Assembly: GCA_026686845.1 (NCBI GenBank)
Contig: JAIVEN010000020.1
Coordinates: 8,645,501-8,709,500, forward strand
Direction: 5' to 3'
DNA from: Adenanthera pavonina
Taxonomy: Eukaryota > Streptophyta > Magnoliopsida > Fabales > Fabaceae
Length of the DNA: 64,000 bases
The notes below the pieces were generated by a model, which saw only the letters and a program-made list of their open reading frames with translations, searched no databases and was not told the DNA's origin. Below are positions 10,783 through 20,226 of this stretch, one piece after another; the first letter of the stretch is position 1, and each line of letters starts with the position of its first letter. Made by a program: the position numbers and the translations under genes.

Positions 10783-13700
10783 ATGGATCAGTCATGGATG
10801 TCTATGAATCGTTTGACTCAGGAGTATAGGGATGGAGTGAAGGAGTTCATTAGTTTCACAGTTGAGCATGCAGATGATCCTAATAACATTTTATGCCCTT
10901 GCTTAAAGTGTTGTTATGGGAAGCTAGTTAGTGCAGAGGACTTGGAAGATCATTTAGTGTGTCATGGAATTGATCAAGGTTACAGACGTTAGACAAAGCA
11001 TGGTGAAACGAATGATAGGTATAGTAGGTCGGGATATAGTGGATTGAATGATTTTGACACAACCACATTTGAGGCTAACTGTCTTGAAGAGATGGCGAAT
11101 GTGATTGAGAATGAGCTTCAAGATTGTCCTGAGATGTTTGACAGGTTGAAAAGTGATGCAGAAAAGCCATTATACTATGGTTGTACTAAATTCACAATAT
11201 TGTCAGCTGTGTTAAAGTTGTACAACTTGAAAGCGGGTAATGGATGGAGTAATAAAAGCTTCACAGATTTGCTTGCACTTTTGAAGGATATGCTGCCAGA
11301 GGGTAATGACTTTCCTAGCCGAACATATAAGGCTAAATAGATGCTATGCTCTATTGGGATAAGCTATGAGAGGATACATGCCTATCCTAATGATTGTGTG
11401 TTATTTCGGAAAGAACATGCATTATTCGACAGATGTCCTAAATGCAACGCCCCACGATATAAGAAGAAAGAATCGAGTCCAACGAAGGTCGTATGGTATT
11501 TTCCTACCATACCTAGATTTAGACGCTTATACAAAAGTCCTGAAATTGCGAAGCACTTGACATGGCATGCGGATGAAAGAATTGAAGATGGAAAGTATCG
11601 ACATCCTACAGATTCTCCACAATGGAAAAAATTGATAGTCAAAATAAAGAGTTTGGGGTAGAAGATAGAAACCTACACCTTGCATTATGTACTGATGGAA
11701 TGAACCCGCATGGTATGCAGAGTAGTACTCACAGTACGTGGCCCGTGATTTTGGTTATTTATAATCTACCACCTTGGCTATGTATGAAGCGGAAGTTTAT
11801 GATGTTATCTATGTTAATCTCTGGACCCAAACAACCTGGAAATGATATAGACGTATATTTGGCTCCATTAATTGATGATTTGAAGCTACTGTGGGAGAAG
11901 GGTGTGGAGGTGTATGACGGATATAGGGAAGAGACATTCAAATTAAGAGCTATGTTGTTTGGTACAATCAATGATTTTCCTGCGTATGGTAATTTGTCAG
12001 ACTACAGTATCAAAGGAGAGTTTGGATGCCCTATATGTGAAGAAGGAACACATTCGATATGGTTGGAGCATGGTTCAAAATTTGTCTTCCTTAGACATCG
12101 TAGATTTTTGCCTGAGGGACATCATTATAGGTGGTGGAGACAAGCATTTAATGGGAATACAGAAGAAGGAAAAGGACCTTTGCCATTAAGTGGTAAGCAA
12201 TTGTTTGACAAGGTAAAGGATTTGAATGACAACTTTAGGAAGCCTTTGGCGCGATACCTTGATACTAGTGGGTGGAAGAAAAGGTCAGTTTTCTTTGAAT
12301 TGGAATATTAGAATTCTTTGTATGTGAGGCACTTCCTTGATGTCATGCATATAGAAAAAAATGTATGTGAAAGTATTATCGGTACATTACTTAATGTGCC
12401 GGGAAAGACTAAAGATGGCATGAAGGCAAGGCTGGACTTAGTTGCTATAGGAATAAAAGGAGAGTTGGCACCAGTGAAGGAGAAACACCGTACTTATCTA
12501 CCTACGGTGGCATATACACTATCTAAAAAAGAGAAAATCACTTTTTGTAAGTCTCTTGATAGGGTTAAAGTTCCAGGGTACTCCTCAAACATTAGGAACC
12601 TTGTTTCTATGAAAGACTTGAAGTTAAAGAGTCTGAAGTCTCATGATTGCCATGTTTTGATGGAGAATTTCGTTCCGGTGGCTATTCGATCCATTTTGCC
12701 CAAAAAAGTTTGAGGGACAATCGCTAAACTATGTTTCTTCTTCAAGTATATTTGTAGCAAAGTGATTGACCCTGTGCAGTTACCGGCATTGCAAAGAGAC
12801 ATTGTTGTCACTTTGTCCGAACTTGAGATGTATTTCCTGCCTTCATTCTTTGATATGATGGTTCATCTAATGGTTCACCTAGTTAGGGAGACACAATTAT
12901 GTGGTCCAGCTTATATGAGGTGGATGTACCCAATTGAGCATTACATGAAGATATTAAAAGGTTATGTGAAAAACTGAAGTAGACCATAGGGTTGTATTGT
13001 TGAACGGTATATAGCTGAAGAAGCTGTTGAATTTTGCACCGAATACTTATCCAATGTTGATAACATTGGCCTTCCTAAGTATCATCACATGGGAAGAACA
13101 TTTGGGGAAGGGATTATGGGAAAGGAAATTGTTAGCATATCCAGGACCCAGTGGGAGCAAGCGCACTTGTATGTTTTGCACAACTCTGATGAGGTTCTTC
13201 CATATGTAGAAATGCACAAGGAGAAACTTAGAAGCTTAAACCCCAATAAGAATAAGAGTTGGATATCGAAAGAACACAATCGATTTTTTATAGATTGGCT
13301 GAGAGATCATATTAATTCAGAGTGGGAAAGGAATCCTGGTTCAGTTTTAGACAAGTTGAGATGGTTAGCTAATGGTCCATCTATGTATGTCTTCTCTTAC
13401 ACCGGTTACCTCATAAATGGCTACACATTCTATACCAAAGAGCAGGATGATCAGCATAATGCAAAACAGTGGGGTAACCCTTATAGCTCAATCAATGCAT
13501 ATTTCTAGTGCCAAAGATAGAAACCCTATTTTTGCAAATATGTCATACTTTGGGGTAGTTGAGCACATATGGGAGTTGGATTACATCTTGTTTTGAGCAC
13601 CAGTTTTTGGTTATAAGTGGGTTGACAACAAGAATGACCTTCAAGTTGATGAGTCAGGGTTCGTTCTGGTTGATCTTCATAAGATAGGGTACAAAGATGA

Positions 13701-14038
13701 GCCTTTTATTTTAGCATCTCAAGCTCAATAGATGTTTTATGTCCCTGATCCTGCTAATAAGAGGTGGTTGATTGTCATGTTAACCAACAAAATAATTGAT
13801 CATCACAATCAAGGTGGAGACCAACAGGATGAAGATATTGAGGATGATCCATTTTATGGGGCATCATTTGATGTTGGTTCTACTAGAGATGATGCCCTCT
13901 ATACGAGATATGATCATAAAGAGGGGATTTGGATCATGAAAAGGAGGGGAGGAATCATTCATGGTAGAACAAGAAAGAGGAAAAGGTTTTATTTAAACAT
14001 ATATGTATTGGCTTCAATTTATTTTCATTATTTAATAT
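10783..14038 (+). pseudogene. TNP2-type CACTA transposase of element B (decayed)
   Basis: The start is taken at ATG 10,783 (MDQSWM), which begins the transposase-associated domain, with CPCLKC and LxxHLVCHG motifs to 10,989. The Transposase_21 core follows: LKLYNLKAGNGWSNKSF, MLCSIGISYERIHAYPNDC, RCPKCNAPRY, WHADERIEDGKYRHPTDSPQW, LALCTDGMNPHG, KLRAMLFGTINDFPAYGNLS, HFLDVMHIEKNVCESIIGTL. DUF4218-like (LKSHDCHVLM, ELEMYFLPSFFD) and DUF4216-like (YFGVVEHIWELDYI) regions come after it. It acts on the element's own ends in cut-and-paste transposition. The frame is broken by stops at 10,990, 11,338, 12,309, 12,711, 12,975 and 12,987, by two more in the DUF4216 part (about 13,594 and 13,729), and by a frameshift near 11,640. 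Most interrupting stops fit C-to-T or G-to-A changes. Not functional as it stands. Confidence 0.9.
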
Positions 14039-14107
14039 AATGATCTTCTTATTTTGTTATGTCATTTATTTTTCATTATTTAATTAATCATTTTGATATT
14101 ATTACAG

Positions 14108-17100
14108 GTAAATATGGCAAAGCATGTCACATTACAACGAGAGATGATGAAGCACCGACATGGTTTGACAGTAATGAAAGAGGTTTGCCATGCATGAGAT
14201 ACTGGAAACAAGATCCATGTGGAATGGAATTACAAAAATCATCTAGTCAATGAAGGTGGAAAGAAGTTAAGTAGTTATATCGGAGTGGTTGCAAAGTTGA
14301 AGGTGCCTATCAGCCATCCAAAATGGGATGATTGGAGAAAAGTTCCATTTGTTATTAAGGATTTAGTTTTCCAAGACATAGTGATAATTATAATTAATTT
14401 CAGCACTTAGCTACATTTTTTTATGTATGCAAACCTGTTATAATTAATTTGAGTATTTTGTTTTGTTGTCCGCTTTTGACGTTGATGAAAGCCATAGAGT
14501 GTATATATATATCAAAAGGCAAGGATTTCGATGCATAATTTTCAATATATCTTGATGAGGCACTTTATGAAAGATGAAGCTGGTAACATCATTGAGCATC
14601 CACCTGAGAAATTAAGAATCTACATAAAACAGGAACACTGGGATGGCTTTATCAATCTGCGACGTCAGGAGAAGTTTAAGGTGAACCATTTTTCCTGTTT
14701 ATATTTAAATATTCTAATCCTCTTTGTTTATAATTATTTGATTTTAGTATTGAAATTTTTTCAGAAATTAAGTGAACCAAATAGTCAAAGGGCAAAGAGT
14801 CAGCAGTACCCTTACCGAGCCAGCCGTCTGGGATGCTCTAGAGTAGAGAGGAAGATGGTAAGTGCATGTATATCTTATGTTTGTCAATACTTAAATTTAT
14901 TCGAATGCACAATTATTATTTCCGTGAATTCATAGGTATTGAAGGAGGGATCCACGCGGACAAAAGTACCCCGTCATGAGCTATGGTCAGAATCCAGGAA
15001 AAAAAAGAAAGGGATTATTAAGAAGGAGAATATTCAGAAAGTTGTTGAAAACATAGTAAGTACTACCTTACAACAATGATTTGAACTCTCATTTTTTAGA
15101 AGGACAAAAAATTATTTCTTGTTTTATTTTCACAGATCCAGATTTCAAATTAGACCTCTGAAGGCGAGTAAGGCTCAGGGTTGGATGTACTTAGCCAAGC
15201 ACTGGAGCTCCCTGAACACCCTGGACGTGTTAGAGGTGCTGGATTTGGTGTCACCAATAAGGCCTATTTCGGGAGGAACGCAATTCCGTGCATGGAGGCC
15301 AGATCCACGCACGGAATGCGTGGATTATGTGAGGGGAGGACCGTTTTTTTTTTTTTAATTAAAAAAAAAAACCTGCGCGGCCACAGTAATTTGTGTGTGG
15401 CCGCGCAAGCTGTGCGTGGCTTTATGCCACGCACGGAAACAGCGCCCATTTCGAGACCAAACACCGCCACTCTGACGCTACAGCTAGGGTTCTTGAATTG
15501 GAGGCAATCGTCCAACAACAACATGAAACACAATCTAACATGAATAGACGATTAGCCCAGCTTGAGTTGTTGGTCAAACAAGCTGCGTTACAGGGGATCC
15601 AAGGGGTTGTAGTCAGTCCTAGTGTGAAAGATAGTTGTACTCCTCCATCTGAGCATCTCCCTCCGTTAATTGCTTCTCTTATTAACTAAATTTATAGTTA
15701 GTTATTGATATATAACAATATTTTCTAATGTTATGATTGGTATAGGGTATAGGACATTGTCTATTATGGCTGGATAACCCCCGGCGTGTGGTTGCAAAAG
15801 GGCATGTGCATAACATCCCAAGGGACATGCTTCACAATGCACCCTTGCCTACAGAACATGTTAGAGTATCGATTGCACTTCCCGAAGAAGAGACAGTGAG
15901 GTTGCCTGTGCCTATCGAGGGAGCAAGAACGGTAGAACAGATCATGGGTGGATTTGTAGCATGGCCTGTGAATCTCATTACTATTGCTCCACCGAAAAAG
16001 GTATATGTTAGTTGACAAGCCAATTAATTACAATTTGTTTGTATGTTAATCAATTGACTATTTGTGTTGTACAGTCCACAAGAACGAGTCAAGGGAAAAA
16101 AGTTGTCGAGACAATCGGGGGAGTCTATCATTGCACCAACGAAGGGATAGCCTCAGTCATCAAACTCACAAAATCATGAATTGCTTAATGGTGTATTAAC
16201 AATGGGGTTGTGGCAAGTGATACACATTCCTTATGATGTTGGGGTTTATGGTAAGGAAGTATCTGAAGTGATAACTAAAGATATGATCTCCTACATCATT
16301 GATCATGGATGGCTTGGGGTACAAAATATTAACATATATATCAGGTATTGAAATTAACATAAATGAATTGATCTTTCATTTGACTATGTGATACTAATCT
16401 ATTACTTTTTCCATTTTAGATTTTTGTATGAAAAAATTCTAGTCCCTTCTCAGCTGATCGACAGATTTGCCTTCATCCACCCACAAGATATTTCAGCTTA
16501 TACATCGGGTTTGATGCCATAGAGAAAGATCACAAAACAGTCACAGGATGTGGCGAATGCATTAACTGCAAAAAGGGGTGAAGGGGTGTTATTTTTGGCA
16601 CCATTTATGGAGGGGTAAGTCACTTATCACTAAACTTTTAAGTAATGTCTTATTTCATGTTGGACTGCTTTATTTTAAGTTTCTTTGCTAAAACTAGTAA
16701 ATTTTTCTCCTAGGAATCATTGGATGTTGATTTGTATTGAACCAATCAAACCAAAAATATATTTTTTGGATCCCAAAGGAAATCCGCCAGACTCGCACCC
16801 ACAAATGCTAGAGATGATAAATCAGTAAGAATATACAATTATATTATGTGTTTTTGTATTTTTCTATTTATTAACCTCAATTGTTTTCTATATTAATTTT
16901 TTTTTGTAATGCTTAATAGAGCTGTGAGTATGTTTCAAGCAGTACATGGGCTAAGCAACAATAGTAAGCCCAACAACTAAAAGACTCCACCAGATCCGGC
17001 CTTATTGTATAAATGGACACGTATTCAGGTATTTATAATTTAATACTCAATCAACTATTGAGATTAATATTTATCGTAATTAATCTAATATTCATATAAT

Positions 17101-17565
17101 TTTATTCAGTGTCCGAAACAATCTAATGATAATAATTGGGAATACTATGTGCTGAAATACATGAAAGATATCATTTTACATCGACAAATCTCGATCCCCT
17201 CCAAGGTATGTACATAATTCATTTTTATGATATTTATATAAAATTTTAATAATATAAACTGCTTCTGTAATATGTAATATTTTTATTTTCAGTATTTTTC
17301 GGATACATACTCTGAGGGATACTCTGAAGCTCGGATAAAAGAACTCATAAAGGAGTGGAGCATATATGTGGTTGGACTTAGGAGGTGGGTATAAGTGAAC
17401 ACATTCTAGTGTTATTTGTAGTTGTTTGGTTGTACTTTATATCTGTTTGGTTTTGGTTCTATCATATAGTTACATTCAATTGGTGGTTATAATCTGTTTT
17501 AGATAGCTTATGAATTTAAAATTGATCATGTTGTAGGCAGTACAAGGGAAGAAGCATAGACTGAT
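14108..17565 (+). pseudogene. Second CACTA gene of element B: Transposase_24-like with Ulp1 domain
   Basis: A multi-exon gene follows the TNP2 gene on the same strand. Recognisable pieces in order: KKLSSYIGVVAKLKVPISHP (about 14,250-14,310); EHWDGFINLRRQEKFK before a donor at 14,681; the Transposase_24-like KLSEPNSQRAKSQQYPYRAS (14,765-14,825); ALELPEHPGRVRGAGFGVT (15,197-15,253); a coiled-coil stretch (15,490-15,600); VNLITIAPPKK before a donor at about 16,003; and an Ulp1/C48 domain (16,170-17,390) with FAFIHPQDISAY, NHWMLICIEP and YFLDPKG. The active-site block reads CPKQSNDNNWEYYVLKYM (17,110-17,163); the Cys-Gly expected before YYV is missing. Stops at about 16,520 and 16,978 and a GC-rich insertion at 15,270-15,450 also break it. 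Its role in transposition is unclear in general. Confidence 0.8.
15270..15450. repeat. GC-rich triple-hairpin insertion in element B gene 2
   Basis: Three hairpins lie in a row: ACGCAATTCCGTGCATGG / CCACGCACGGAATGCGT (15,278-15,321), TGCGCGGCCACA / complement (15,374-15,407) and GTGCGTGGC / GCCACGCAC (15,412-15,434). A T-run, AATT, A-run palindrome sits at 15,344-15,371. The flanks are similar (CTATTTCGGGA and CCATTTCGAGA), and coding similarity appears to resume on the far side, so it looks like a small inserted element. Its base composition is unlike everything around it. Confidence 0.6.
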
Positions 17566-17945
17566 GACTTCTAAAAGCTAGAAGATACCTGCTTTTTTTA
17601 TTCTCTTGGTCATCATATATGGCAGATAATTTGATATGTAGCTTTTGGTCATGTGTATATATATTAGTTGTTAGTGTAGAAGCTATAGATTGGCCTGATA
17701 TATATGATACTTTTGGAAATCTAGTTACTAGATAATGTTAATTAGGTCTGTTATATCATTTTTTTTGCTCTTGTCAATTGGATATAAATATTGTCTATAA
17801 CTTTTTATTGAGACATTTTGAATATAATATAACTTTTGCTTTAGATAAATATCTTTTAGTTATGGGTATTTGGTTCTGTTGCATATTGACACTGAAGCAG
17901 GTTCGAGGGATTATAAAAATAATAAAATATAGGAAAAAAAAATAA
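17566..17945. other. 3' untranslated region of element B genes
   Basis: AT-rich sequence between the end of gene 2 and the right subterminal repeats, with no coding potential seen. Confidence 0.4.
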
Positions 17946-18456
17946 GAACTTTCGTTGGCGGTTATTAATACAACCGCCAATGTCAACATTTTAGTTAGTG
18001 GTTATAAATTAGAACCACCAACTCATATTTAAATTCAAATATTCAAATTTAAATAAAAAAATTTATAAAATTTAGTTTAATTCAAAACCGCCAACTAAAA
18101 TTAAAATTAAAATTAATTAATTAAAAATTAATATTTCTAACTTTAGTTGGTATAACCGCCAACTAAAATTAAAATTAAAATTAATTAAAAAATAATATTT
18201 CTAACTTTAGTTGGCGGTTATGTATATAACCGCCAACTAAAGTCAAAATTTCTTTGCGGTCATTACATATAACCGCAAAGGAATTTGAATTTTGTTGGCG
18301 GTTATAATATATAACCGCAAATGAATGTAACTTTTTTTTGCGGTTTATAACCGCCAATGAAAGGTGCAGTTTTTCTCGGCGCTAACATACTTGACTGTTT
18401 TTAACCGCCAATAAAAGTCAAAATAACTGCCAACAAAGACATATTTTGGCGTAGTG
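17946..18456 (+). repeat. Right subterminal repeats and terminus of element B
   Basis: Many copies of GGCGGTTAT and its complement ATAACCGCC are arranged as face-to-face pairs, for example GGCGGTTATGTATATAACCG at 18,214-18,233 and related pairs at 17,957, 18,141, 18,253, 18,297 and 18,340. The element ends in GGCGTAGTG at 18456. Confidence 0.8.
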
Positions 18457-18544
18457 TATGTACATTATATACATATACATAGATATATATCACAATCAAA
18501 CATACCACTAATCATATTTCAACCTTATACTAATTACCTCCATG

Positions 18545-18858
18545 AACAACTAATGCTTTCTTCATTCTATCTCTCAATAGACATTTGTACATTCCTTCGT
18601 TCTTGCTGCCTTCTGGTTGCAAGAAGTTGCATCAACCTAACCCCCAACACCTCACTAATCATATTTGTTATGATCAAACCATGAAAACTTCAAAATAAAA
18701 TAGACAAAAAAATCAATTATATGTATATATATATATCATTATGTATTACTCTCTAAGCTTGGTAAAGTTAAGCAGTCCATTGTGATCCATGTCCATAGTA
18801 TCAAATTGCTCTAGCCACCATCCTGCCTCTCCATGCCCCATCCCTTTTTTCTCTGTTT
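18545..18858 (-). pseudogene. Captured EF-hand gene fragments, exons a and b
   Basis: Exon a (about 18,858-18,750, - strand) reads GMGHGEAGWWLEQF followed by DMDHNGLLNF, a canonical EF-hand loop with D, D, N, G and hydrophobic positions. It ends at a GTAATAC donor. An intron with a TTAG acceptor follows. Exon b (18,636 to about 18,545) reads FLQPEGSKNEGMYKCLLRDR, matching the FLHPEDSxNExxxxWLLRD segment that follows this EF-hand in plant reticulocalbin-like proteins. Exon c is at 6493-6652. Introns are kept, so genomic DNA was captured rather than cDNA. The gene sits inside element A and reads from its 20,223 end inward. I see no start codon or signal peptide for the source gene, so it is a fragment. 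Confidence 0.72.
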
Positions 18859-18859
18859 C

Positions 18860-19650
18860 ACAAACTTAAATTAATATATATATATGAGAAAAACAATCAT
18901 TACTATTCATTTCTAACTCATTAGATTAATTGAACACGTACATACCTATATTGGAGTCAAAAAACTAAAGAACATTTGTACCACAAGTTAAAACTTTGAA
19001 CTTGGTGGGGAACAAACCATCACGAAGGCTTAAGGAGTCTCATCATTGAATCAACAAGCTATATCACATTTAATGCTCACCAAAATAGTATAATATCCAA
19101 ACAACTATTAATATACAAAAACAGGACAATTACTAGAAAAACATGCACTATATGGGCAAATATTTTTTTAATTGAAGTTATCAACCAACAAGCCAATAAC
19201 GTGATCCAAGACCACAAACCCAACCAAAACATAAGGATAATTGCAAATCACTGACAAAAGCATACAAATCAAGAGAGTCATCTAAGCAAGCAAATCAAGA
19301 TAGGGGAATCGCTAAAATTAGGCAATCTTAGCAACCAAATCACATAAGGGTAATTGCAAATCACCAACAAAAGCAAACAAATAAGTCCAAAAACTCTTAC
19401 CAAAATGCCTCAATGATGTGTTTGAGATGGGTGTTCAACTAAGCCTCTCCGATTTCTTTTCTCCTCTTTCGGCACTTTCACTTTTTGAACTCAGTTCAAC
19501 CGATTTTCACAAATTTGAATAGTGGCGTGAGAAATCTATGATCTATTCAACAATACAGGTCGATAGTAACTTGAGAGTGGATAGTAGAGGCACTATGAGA
19601 TTACGATGATGGATCTAAATTTGCACTAATAAGCGTACTGGTGAATGGTG
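18860..19650. other. Interior of element A, non-coding
   Basis: AT-rich sequence with no recognised exon. A repeated phrase (AGGGTAATTGCAAATCACCAACAAAAGC type) occurs near 19,228-19,262 and 19,345-19,375. Confidence 0.4.
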
Positions 19651-19935
19651 GGACAACGACTAAGCATGGTGGAGAACTAGGAGAGATGGCAAAACGAAGG
19701 CATGGCGAGGGGAAGAGAGATGCATGACAAAGGTGCTGGAGGATGGTGAAGAGTATCGAACATGAGCAGGCTGTGCAGGAGATGACAGTTGATGGGTAAG
19801 GGGAAGTAAGAGCGCAATCTCAAAATCCATGGATAATGGGAAAAATGCCGATGGTAAGGAGAGCTTGCCACGAGAGTGCCGAAAATTCATAGTGGGGTAT
19901 CGAGCGAAGGGAAAGAGAGCGATGATTACGAGGGT
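19651..19935 (-). other. Exon-like block beside the 20,223 end of element A
   Basis: Relatively GC-rich, and CT-rich on the - strand, with two overlapping open frames of 64-76 codons that match nothing I know. Its place just inside the subterminal repeats is the same as the leader block of element B (7130-7345). It may be the leader exon of an A-derived transcript that runs into the EF-hand fragments. Confidence 0.4.
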
Positions 19936-19984
19936 TTCAAAGTTCTACTAAAACAAAGGGCAAGAATTTTTTTTAATTCTTTAA

Positions 19985-20223
19985 AGTAGGCGGTTATTTT
20001 TTAATACCGCCTACTTTTCTTTTTTTTTTTATTTAAAAATAAGATATGTAGGTAATTCTCAATAAAACCTCCTATGTTTGTTTTTTATTTTTATTAAAAT
20101 CATATTTTTATAGATGGTTATTTAAATAACCGTCTATGAAAGCTTTCCGCTTCACTTTTGTAGGCATTTTGTAAAATAACTACCTACTTTTATGCCTCAA
20201 TAAAACTTATTTTTGTAGTAGTG
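19985..20223 (-). repeat. Right subterminal repeats and terminus of element A
   Basis: Face-to-face repeats: TAGGCGGTTATTTTTTAATA followed by CCGCCTAC (19,987-20,015) and TAGATGGTTATTTAAATAACCG (20,111-20,132), plus related single copies. The end is TTTTTGTAGTAGTG at 20,210-20,223. Confidence 0.75.
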
Positions 20224-20226
20224 ATT

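Larger units (their letters stand above)
6663..18456 (+). mobile_element. CACTA element B (innermost, with decayed transposase genes)
   Basis: It begins CACTACTACAAAATTG at 6663 and ends ATATTTTGGCGTAGTG at 18456, whose complement is CACTACGCCAAAATAT. It is flanked by TAT on both sides (6660-6662 and 18457-18459). Subterminal repeats occur at both ends. The 11.8-kb interior carries two + strand genes in the usual CACTA order: a TNP2-type transposase (10,783-14,038), then a Transposase_24/Ulp1 gene (14,108-17,565). Both are broken by stops and frameshifts, so B is not autonomous now. It sits inside element A, between exons of the captured EF-hand gene. Confidence 0.85.
4336..20223 (-). mobile_element. 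CACTA element A (non-autonomous, Pack-type, interrupted by B)
   Basis: The ends are CACTACTACAAAAATGGGTT at 4336 and, on the other strand at 20223, CACTACTACAAAAATAAGTT. They are flanked by ATT (4333-4335) and ATT (20224-20226). Subterminal repeats of the type TAGGCGGTTATTT...AAATAACCGCCTA lie at 4365-4445 and 19,985-20,185. Removing B leaves about 4.1 kb. No transposase is visible. Instead it holds exons and introns of an EF-hand protein gene on the - strand. The orientation given follows that captured gene and the exon-like, CT-rich block next to the 20,223 end. Confidence 0.8.

Noticed and set aside
19660..19890. 76-codon open frame on the - strand in element A
   Set aside because: Two overlapping frames are equally open and neither matches a family. 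Kept only as an exon-like block.
6663..20223. Pairing of the left end at 6663 with the right end at 20,223
   Set aside because: Flanks differ (TAT versus ATT), while 4336/20,223 and 6663/18,456 both have matching flanks and restore gene order.
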